From: Hoplostethus atlanticus
Taxonomy: Eukaryota > Chordata > Actinopteri > Trachichthyiformes > Trachichthyidae
NCBI GenBank assembly: GCA_034670405.1
Contig: JAXDDX010000015.1
Location: 5,176,001 to 5,240,000 of the forward strand
Length of the DNA stretch: 64,000 nucleotides
Direction: 5' to 3'
Below are positions 24,901-33,988 of the stretch, piece after piece. The first letter of the stretch is position 1, and each line of letters starts with the position of its first letter. The notes under the pieces were generated by a model, which saw nothing but the letters and a program-made list of their open reading frames with translations, did no database searches and had not been told where the DNA came from. The position numbers were made by a program, and so were the translations under genes.

Positions 24901-27900
24901 CCCAAGTTTTTATGGCTTTCCAACACTGTATTTTATTTTAAATACTAAGCTACATGATGAAACGGTTTTCATGATAAAATATGTCCTTATTTTAAATCAA
25001 ACTAATGTATTGGGGCCTCAACAAAACAGCGTAATGTTTGAGGTCTCGGCAAGCTACAGATACAGAGAGATCTTTAAAAGTGCTCCTGTTTCGCACATGG
25101 GTAGTATAGTCAGACATACAGGGATGGTTTGGTGAAATGTGTCATTTTAGACAGTTGTATACATGCACAACATGAATTCTCCACCTCTTCAGAATTTCTA
25201 TAAGCTGGAATAGCACGTACAGTATCGTCCTTCCTTTCTCCATTATTTTTGATGAGACCCCCTAGTTTGACCCCCTCCCCTCCCCCATGTGGTCGGGCAC
25301 AGACAAGGGCAGGAGATCTTGTTGGCACACAAGAAGTGATGCATTTTATGTACGTAGACAAGCCTCTTCCTCCTTCAGCCGTCCAGGAAAAAAAATATTT
25401 GTTTGGAAAGTCTCCAAGAAGAAATCAGCACAATAAAACAAGAATAAACATCAGCACTGCCTTTACTTAATGGAAAGCAGCAGAAGGGCAACAGAACTGA
25501 TGAAGCAGCAGAGACGACTTTAATAATGGACAGGTATTTGTTCCGAAATTTGATTAGCCTACTATCCATCATTATTGGATGTTGCCTCGTTAGTGCAGTT
25601 ACAGGCTGGTTAGCTAAGGTTAGTTAAGGAATAGTAATTAACAGAAGAGGACAAATAACATTTCAAATGATTTCAATGCCATATTAGAACAAGTTGAATG
25701 TCAAAACTAAAAATATTGAATGAAGTAAATAATCTCTGTCTCTAGCAGACGAGGAGGGAGCTAGTAAAATGAAATACTAGTTTAAATACGAGTTTAAATG
25801 TTAATTTGGTGAGTTATTTCTTCCATCACTGGTCAATAAAAGCAGACATACAAAGGCATACAGCTAGAGGAGGTGACTTAATAGGTTATTTGCACCCACA
25901 GTAGCTTCAGTGTTGATCACTGGCTTGTTGGGGCTGTTTGGCTCCATCATCAAAATATTTCATTAGTGCTCCTAACAAGGTGATCATACCAAACACAGCT
26001 CAATGAGAGGTAAAGCAGGATTTTCACTATGAAAACACTACCTAATGTCCATTCTGGCGCTCTCATCTCATGCGAGATGGACCAATTTGAAGAGCAGTTA
26101 GCTGAGAAACCCATGCTTTATTGATTACAAAGAAGATTACTGAAGAATGCACCACAAAGTGGAACAATCTTAGGGACAGATGTGTTAGCACAAAGAAAAA
26201 ACTAGCTAAAACAGTACATGCTCTGTGCCCCTACGCACAACCGTAGGGTGCAGTACTATAAATGACACAAGACGCAGACGGGACTGTGTGAGCACTAGGG
26301 TGCGCTACTGTAAATCAAGCACCAGGCCAGTGAATGCATCACAACGCTGCCTTGCGAGGGGCCCTTTAGCGATAAACCATCGATACACTGTACTCCAGTG
26401 GTAAACTTTTCCCTCATCCCCGCCAATTATCTCCCAGAGTGGACGCTAGACAGCGAGAGGTAACCACACTAGTGAAGTCAGCTGCAGAGGGTAATGCTGT
26501 ATTGAGCTGTGGACAGGCCCGCGGGTCAAGAGGCCTCGGTGGCTCAGCTGCTCCACACCTGGGGTCTGATGGGGGGGCAGGGCGGGGGGCGTGGGTGGTG
26601 GTTTGATCTGAGCACCGCTCCACACCGAAGACGTACCGTCATCCCTCATCAAGCCCTTCTCTCCAACCTCCAGCACCTCATGAATCACAGCCCCCCTACC
26701 CCCCCACCCCCAATCACCAAGGGGCCACGTACCAAGAGACAATGACCATTAGGAGTCCTTCATTCATTTATGTCAGCTGTTTTCCTTGGTGAATGAATGC
26801 AGGTAACCCATGGGGGGACCGCGGCTCTCAGCATAGGACAGACATGGTGTCATCCAGCGCTTCCTTTGGGTAGCCGCCCGGAGAATGTCATCGGCTGTTT
26901 TCCTTTGTCTTTCTCTGATGTTTGACATTTGGGGCCCGTCTCAAACGAGTGAAACCGCTGACTGCAGGAAAACCTAATAGGGACGTCTGATTGGAGAAAG
27001 GGCACAACCAAAGTAATTTTTGTGATAAGTCACATCAGTCTAAGCACATTTGTATTAAATTCTTCATGAGATGTCACACAGACATGAAAAAAAAGCAAAA
27101 TTTAATTATATTTTTTGCAATAAACATGACATGACAAAAAAATGTAATATTTGCATCAAATGTCGAATGCAATTCCTTTGTGGTGACATTGTGAACTAAA
27201 TCACCACCAAAACCAATTATTTGCTTCTTGGTTTAACATTCATGAGATGTTAATCAGCTGAGAAATACCCCTAATTCAAAAAGCTGTCAGTGATACTCAC
27301 ATTAATAGTACCCAGCTGGTGGCCATTTTGGGTGGCATAAAAACTTTCAGCTACAGACGACTGGTTCAAAAGACTGTTCCGCTTTCTTTCCTTGTAAAAA
27401 AACAAACCAAAACATCCCATACACAACAGAAGAACTGATTTTTGGAGGAGGTTGTGGAGAGTCTGTGTACTCTTTGATGAAATAAAATCAAGGAGCATGT
27501 ATGTCGCGCTCGTGAGAAGGTGTAAGATACTCATTTTAATCCGATTCATGTGATACTCGCTTAAAAAGTACATGGAAGGATTGTGTCGTTTCAAATTGCT
27601 TCGTGTACAAAATACCAGAAAGCAGAAAATAAGAGTTCTGTCCGCAAACCGGCTCATCAAAAGCACTTTTGAAGTTTCCAGAAGAACAAAGAGCCACCCT
27701 TGACCCGTGCACGCTACATGCATCCTCAATCCCCACTCCTCTTAGTAAGCGCTTGAACTTGGGATTCCCTCACTCCTTGGCCTCCCTCCCTCCCCTCCTT
27801 CAGTATAGGCAGGGAGGCGTGACATGACTTTGGCCCTGACCCCGGGCCCTACCTGGATGTTTTGTTTGGTGCGGGTGGAGATCAGATGTTTTTGGTCATT

Positions 27901-27981
27901 ACACCGCCTCTCATTAGATCGCCCCGTCTCCACCAAATGAAGCTAATGAGACAGTGTTTAATGTCCAAAAGTCCTGGTATA

Positions 27982-27982
<1 letters not shown>

Positions 27983-28014
<32 letters not shown>

Positions 28015-28020
28015 TGTGTG
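27983..28020. repeat. (TG)n microsatellite
   Basis: TG run with one GAGTG interruption near its end. Confidence 0.95.
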
Positions 28021-31000
28021 TTGGGGCGCGGCAAGCCAAATTACCCTGGCGTCTCGTTCGGGGATGGCACCTGGTCCCCCCTTGTCGCTCGGGGGAGGTT
28101 AGCTCAGGGTAGGGGAATCCACTGGGGGGGAGGAGGCTGGACCCAGCTGGAGGAAGTTAAAGAGCTAAACGCTGATTGGGATGGTGTGGACGTAGGGATG
28201 GAAGGGGACTCGAGCTCCAGGAAAGGGAGAGTTAACGTGGACACGTGGGGGGCTCTTTTGTTTGAGGACCTGCAGGAGAATCCGGCGTGACCGTCCTATC
28301 TAAACGCCCCGAGTCGAGGTGAAGACATTGATTTGGTGTTTGCTGTAATTGTCACTTGTGTATGTTTGCGTATTCACACAGCACCTGCCGAGGGAGACGT
28401 GATGCTAGCCTTCACATAAAGCTAACAACCTTGAAATGGCAACTCTAACGAATGAAACCACTAAAGCCAGTGGTTAGAGCTTGAAGGTAACGGCAACAGA
28501 GCAAAGTTTAGAGCTCTGAGCGCCCAACTTTGACCGTCTTCGTCTTCCTTTCTTGGTGTCTTGGTGTTTTTTCCCACATCTGCTCAAAGGGGAAGGGAGG
28601 CAGAGAGATGAGTTTCACCATGAGTGCTCCTTTTCAGCCCCGGTGCGCTCGAGCTTGACACGCCAGCTGCAATCAGCACGTAACAGTCATTTCACACCTA
28701 TCCGGTAATGATCCTTACGATCGGGGGCCCGCAGTTGATGGGAATGGGATGACACAGAATTTGATGGCGGATGTGAAAAGCCCTCTCTAATGCCGAAGGC
28801 TCACTCCCAAAGACTTCATGAAAAGCAGCAGGCGTTACACGGTACAGTATTACACGGTACGGTATTACACGCGTGCTTCCTGCTCCATTACTTAAAGACT
28901 GACAGGAATGAGTTGTTTCTCCTTTCTCATTTCTCCTTTGATCTGTACGGGGATCAAAGGAGGAATGAGTACCTCGTTGCATCTTATGGCAGTGAGGTAC
29001 AAGTCCATAAGTCATTAATACCCATCTTAAAGCCCTGTAGCAGCAGCTGATTCAACTCAGAGCTTCATTTAGCCTTCATTTAGTACTCAGTGCCATGTAA
29101 GTGTAGCTGCTTGGACCAAAGCCTAATAGAGACACGGTGAAATGCAAAAAAATACTGTTGTAATGGTTGTAATCTAGAAATCGTTCCGCATGAAGACTTA
29201 TGACGATGAAGTGAAAACCGACTGCTGCACCAAATGTAATTTTAAGCTATTAAATTACTTTTGCCACCCTGAAATGTGGCGGGCCATTTACCAAAAAAAG
29301 GCCTTGTTAGTTCCTTACCTGATCATCTGATACGGGTGACAATACCATCAAATTTGAGTTGACAGTCGGCACTTTAACTTCGTAATCATTGTGTCATTTC
29401 ACATCCAGAACAATGAGGTTTTGGACTGCACTCAGATGCGCTTAAGGGCATTCACTTGAGGGCATTCCTGGCACCTGTCACCCATGCTGAGGCTCATGGG
29501 TAACAGATGTGGCCCAATCAAAGGCGAGTGTGAAGACATACAAATAAATCCATCACCCAACTGAAACGGAAAATCTCTCTTGTAGCTTTCAAGGAGCACA
29601 AAGGTTGATTTTGGACCTCCTTTAATGTGTTATGAAAAAGATGTGTATTTTTCAGTGTTTTTTCCTCTATCTATGTGTGCAAGCCAATAGCTACTATATA
29701 TATCATTTTATGACAAACATAACCTTCCTTTCTCAGTTCAATGAGAATGCAATGGTGAGGGAAATTGATAGGTAATTTCAAACGTGCAGTCTCGAGCAGG
29801 CAATCACAAACACTCATTTCATATGTAATTAACCAGAACAACCCTTGTACAATACACACTTCACTAGGAGAAAATGAGCACTCGTTGAAAATGAACTGTA
29901 TTCACAAGTCCTCCCCTCCATCTCCTGTCAAATCCCATCTCTCAGTAATCTATTACAATTTGAAAAAGCAAATCGTCCTTCTAATGATAAGCCCGGGCTT
30001 AAAATCTCAATCGCTCTCTAATTACAAAGAAAGCTGTCCTCAAACTTCACGAAATTCACCAGGCGTCACCAGGTGCTGAAAGGTGAAGCCCCGTCTCCCG
30101 GACGTGTGCAAATAAAGTCTCCGTCTCATTAATTTTAAGATATGTCCGTACATGTTCGCAGAATACGATGGCCGACTTCCTGACGGCGCGAGGATTAACA
30201 CGGATCATCGCTGTTTTGTTCAGATGTGCTTTCGGGAATATTAAAACACAAATGAGGCCGTGGAAGACTTGACCTCGGTGTTTTAGGATGTGCCTCTTCT
30301 TTAAAATTGCTCAGTGAGATTTTGGCTAGTAAGCGCTAAGTCACGTCTGTCCGGCGGTCTACTGTGTCACTGTGCGCTAAGCTAGGGTATGAAATGACTT
30401 TAATGCAGCGTCTAGATCCTGAAGCAGCAAGACGCACACACATCAATCAACAACGTGCACGCATTCACACAAAACTTAAAGTGTTTTGGACGTATTTCCT
30501 GTCTGACAGCAGCTCTTGACAACTCATTGACAGCCGTGCTATTTCAAAGGTTAGGCTGCCTGAGCTTTTCCTGTCCTTGACCTTTACTGGACAGCCAGGG
30601 TATAGACCTTGTCATGAAAGGATCTTACCGTCCCTCTGGCCAGGTCAGGACCCCGCTGACCACAGGCGCACTGAAAGCCAAATACCGGACAGATGGCAGA
30701 GCAGGCCGAAATTGACTCGTAGTCCCCGAAGGAAGCCAATCAAACACTGTCACAGAAAAGATGAACTGGACAATGTAACAATCCATCAATCGGTCCATCG
30801 GATGACCAATTATATACTCACCGTCCAATAAAACGTCTCTTTCATCTGTCACTGCTGGCGGTGTCATTTTTGGACTTTTCCCCCTTGTTCCAGTAAGGGG
30901 GAACAACAATCTGATTCAGCGATGGATATCTGTACCTAGACACCAGTAGCATAATGCTATCGTTACCAGACGACATTACCAGATATTTTTCTTTGCTTTT

Positions 31001-31145
31001 TCTTGTCAGACCTGAACACCATCTAAGTCACATTACATCACTGTTTTGAATGCAGTGTCATAATCAAAGGTGCATTATTTCTATCCCATATGATATATAT
31101 GGGATATCATTTCATAATATGGGATAACCGTTTTGTCTCTTTTGT

Positions 31146-31222
31146 TTTTATTGTCCTTGAAGGGCAATTTATCACGCAGCAGACTGTCATACAGTAGTAC
31201 ACATGCAAAGACACAAAACTAT
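31146..31222 (+). mobile_element. LINE-tail-like fragment, copy A
   Basis: TTTATTGTCCTTGAAGGGCA followed by ATTTATCACGCAGCAGACTG and CAAAGACACAAAAC resembles the 3' region of a fish LINE. The same phrase order recurs at 32434-32500. Confidence 0.4.
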
Positions 31223-31854
31223 ACCATCAGTATATTTAACCTAAGATACTAGTAGAACACTAAAGTATATTACTATTACCAAGAAGAGAGATACGATTCC
31301 CAAGGGTAAATCTGTTCTTTTCCCAGTTAACGTGGGTGGAAAATCCTAATCGCAGTATCCCTCTCTAAATCTTTGAGTAAGACATGCAGACTGCACGCAC
31401 ATCATTCTGCACCTGAAGGTCTTTCTACGAAAAATTCAATCAGACTAGGATATCCGAGAATAATACTCCTACGATAAACGCTCTCCCCGAGATAGTGACT
31501 TGCATTTGATTTTTAATGCCTTTGTTTCATCTTGCAACCTTGAAACACAATAAAATTGTATTCCTGTAATAGATTTTACATGAGATGATCAGTCTTTTCT
31601 TTATCAGCCTTTTAACTAATGCAATCTTTTCACTTAAAGGTTTTGATATAAATTCTCTTTTGGTAATGTCAGTTTGACCGTGATTCTTTTTAAACATATC
31701 AATTCTCCATAATGCCCTAAACATGGAAAAGTATTAGCTGAAATTGCTGAAAGAAAATAATCGTTACCGGCTAGATCTCACCAGAACTAAAAATAGAGAT
31801 CTATTGTAAATATTGTGTTGGTTTTTTTATTGTAAACAGTGTGAACCTCTTATT

Positions 31855-31968
31855 TGCCCTTTGCACATTTCTGCTGAGCATTGCCACTTTACATTTCACT
31901 GCACACCTCGTGTGTGTATGTGACAAATAAACTTCTTGAATCTCTTGAATCTTGAATCTTGAATCTTG
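31855..31968 (+). mobile_element. LINE 3' tail with heptamer repeats
   Basis: TTTGCCCTTTGCACATTTCTG and CACTTTACATTTCACTGCAC lead to GTGACAAATAAACTTC and then imperfect repeats of TTGAATC at 31933-31968. A polyadenylation-like AATAAA followed by a short tandem tail is the usual 3' end of several fish LINEs. Confidence 0.55.
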
Positions 31969-32433
31969 TCTCCCAAAATGTCAAAACAATACGAGGGACT
32001 ACCAGTAGTCCTTTTGAGGTTTTTATATGAAGTAGGTCCATGGGAATCAGTCCAATCATTGTTTCGAGGCGGCATCTAATCACACCAACGATTCCAGGTG
32101 ATTGCATTATTTAATCATTTGACTTGTTTACACTAAGGTGCACCCCTCTTGATCTAGAAGTGTCAGAGCATCATGGTTCAAAGCAATGCAACTTCCCACA
32201 ATTACCTGGGTTTACTGGATTGATGTGACAGTTAGATAGTTTATTCAGAGAAGGTTCCAGCCAGGCCGGCGGCTATCTCTTCTTTTCTTAGATACTTCTA
32301 GGCTTTGTTGTTTTCATTGATGTGCTCACACCGCACCTTGATGCAAGTGGTATTGTTACAGTATTAGCTAAAAGCAGAAGAAACCAGGAGGGTTCTGGAC
32401 CCCCAGGACCAGGGTTGAGAATAGATATAGATG

Positions 32434-32500
32434 TCTCTTCATTGTCCTCGAGGGGAAATTGCAGTTATGCAGCAGTACAAAGCAAGAGAGAACACACATC
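32434..32500 (+). mobile_element. LINE-tail-like fragment, copy B
   Basis: TTCATTGTCCTCGAGGGGAA then ATTGCAGTTATGCAGCAG, TACAAAGCAAGAGAGAACAC parallels copy A at 31146. AT-rich sequence with repeated AAAATATACA follows, which may be the element's tail. Confidence 0.4.
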
Positions 32501-32599
32501 ACTATCAAATAAACAATAAACATGTTAGATAAAGTTGCATAAAAAAATCCCCAAAAATATACAAAAAATATACATAAAATATACACGGTAGTGTAAGAA

Positions 32600-33339
32600 A
32601 TAATAGCTTAGTGCAATACAGTTGTGCAATTTTGCAATTTGGTCGAGGTAGGTAACATCGATTATGACCTTATTAAGATAATCAGACGTTTACATGGCAA
32701 TTCCTTGGCGCAGTAAGAATTTTTGTTTTACCACTAGAGGGAGCACTATGAGCTAATCGAATCGAAACAAACTTGAGGCTTTGAACATATCACCTCCCCT
32801 TGGGTTGAACAAAGAAACACACGCCTACCAGCTTACGGTGGCCAGCTAGGACCAAGGGGCATAACAGCAGGTTTTATCTGTTCTTATTCTTATATCACTA
32901 TTAGCAGGGCACTGTTGACCGTCATCTTTAGGGCATCTATTTTAGGGCAAACGGGGAGAATGAGAAAATGTCAAAATAACTATTTACGTATTTACAAAGA
33001 CCAAACCTCATTATTAATGAATCAATACACATTTATCTGCGGCTATCCAGTGAGCTGGAGTGTGCAGTGAGAACCACTGACAGGCCCCTCCCCTCTCCCT
33101 CTGATCTAGCTGAGGAGGGTGCTGGCTGTGATCAGACTGGCCAGGTGGTACTAATTTGTGTGCATTAGCATACCAATTTGTTGCCAAATACAAATACCAT
33201 TTTCTCCTATGTTTCAAAAAGTAGCTAGAGTAGCTTTTTCTAAAGTTTTGATGGGGTCCAGGGAGCTGGGCGGAGCTTAAGGCACGGTCCGTTTTTGACA
33301 ACAAACATTAGAAAACACTGAAAACACACACAGAGGGGC
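32600..33339. other. Intergenic sequence upstream of msantd2
   Basis: No coding signal. The open frame on the minus strand at 33014-33304 has no recognisable domain. The stretch includes a run of TAAT/ATTAG motifs near 33150-33170. Confidence 0.5.
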
Positions 33340-33556
33340 TGTGAGTGACGCCATGTTGTCTCAGCTGTATCCTCAGATAGCATATGGTTTTAAAAAGTAT
33401 GTAAAAAAAAGTGCTGTCTTAATCTTGTTGGTTGTTTTGATTTTTAACCCACAATCCAAAATCTCCCTTGATCCATGCCGTGTTTTGCGTCATGTCGTCT
33501 AGCGTATGTCCCCCAACGTCAACTCCCCTCCCCCTCCCCATAGCAACAGAGGCAAG
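33340..33556 (+). promoter_or_regulatory. Presumed msantd2 5' UTR and promoter-proximal region
   Basis: This stretch precedes the CpG-rich first exon. There is no convincing TATA box next to the gene, as expected for a CpG-island promoter. GACGCCATGTTG near 33349 resembles a YY1 site and TGCGTCATG near 33486 resembles a CRE/ATF half site. An upstream ATG at 33492 opens a 38-codon frame that overlaps the main start and ends at TAA 33606-33608. The transcription start cannot be placed from sequence alone, so use of this frame is uncertain. Confidence 0.45.
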
Positions 33557-33564
33557 ATGGCGGC
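33554..33564 (+). promoter_or_regulatory. YY1-type motif overlapping the msantd2 start codon
   Basis: AAGATGGCGGC is an exact match to the YY1 consensus often found just downstream of transcription starts of broadly expressed genes, where the ATG of the motif doubles as the initiation codon. This supports 33557 as the start and a start of transcription a short way upstream. Confidence 0.6.
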
Positions 33565-33988
33565 GTCCAGTAACACGGACCAGTCTCCTGAGACATCGAC
33601 GCCGTTAAAGATACCGAAAACGGAGGTGCCCTCCCCGGAATCGGAGGATTTCAGTGACAGTAATCAATACCACTCCAATCCCTCCACCCCGAATCGCTTT
33701 TCGCCGTTGAACGTGGGTCCAGGGACGGCGGGCCGGACGGCGGCCTCATCCTCCTCCAACAGCTTCACGGCTTGCCGAGGGATGTCGTGGACCCCCTCCG
33801 AAACAAACGCCCTCATCGCGGTCTGGGGTAACGAGAGGCTGGCCGAGGCGAGGATGCAGCAACTGGAGGTCGCGGGTACCGTGTTCTCCGGTAAGGCCCC
33901 CGGTCCTGCCATGTACGAGCGGGTCTCCAGAGCCTTGGCAGAGCTGGGTTACGAAAGGACCCCGTCCCAGTGCAGGGAGAGGATGAAG
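33557..33988 (+). CDS. msantd2: msantd2 coding exon 1 (N-terminus and most of the Myb/SANT-like domain)
   Basis: The exon has 144 codons and ends in phase 0 at ATG AAG|GTAAAT. I chose the ATG at 33557 because the protein then begins MAAS, like mammalian MSANTD2 (MAA...PLKIPK), and because it lies in a good context (AAGATGG). An in-frame ATG at 33506 would add 17 residues ([17 protein letters not shown]); it follows an in-frame TAG at 33500, so no longer form is possible on this transcript. The exon is GC-rich with many CpGs, typical of an unmethylated promoter-proximal exon. Confidence 0.92.

Larger units (their letters stand above)
18540..31140. other. Gene-free stretch with conserved-looking blocks
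   Basis: No coding exon recognised. Blocks at about 20120-20480 and 26510-26760 look like non-coding elements. The segment 22640-22790 (AACTTTTACTCTGTACT, CACCTCTACTTGAGTAAAATG) resembles a widespread teleost repeat. The 152-residue open frame on the minus strand at 27271-27729 has no recognisable family signature. Near 28830-28875 a 13-bp unit (TATTACACGGTAC) is repeated imperfectly about three times. Confidence 0.5.

Noticed and set aside
27271..27729. 152-codon minus-strand frame with hydrophobic stretches that briefly suggested a chemoreceptor.
   Set aside because: None of the conserved motifs of taste type 2, vomeronasal or olfactory receptors is present, and the length is about half of what a receptor needs. 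Likely chance.
28440..28490. Text resembling a tRNA D-arm (AGTGGTTAGAGC).
   Set aside because: No matching acceptor stem, anticodon arm or TTCGA loop could be found around it.
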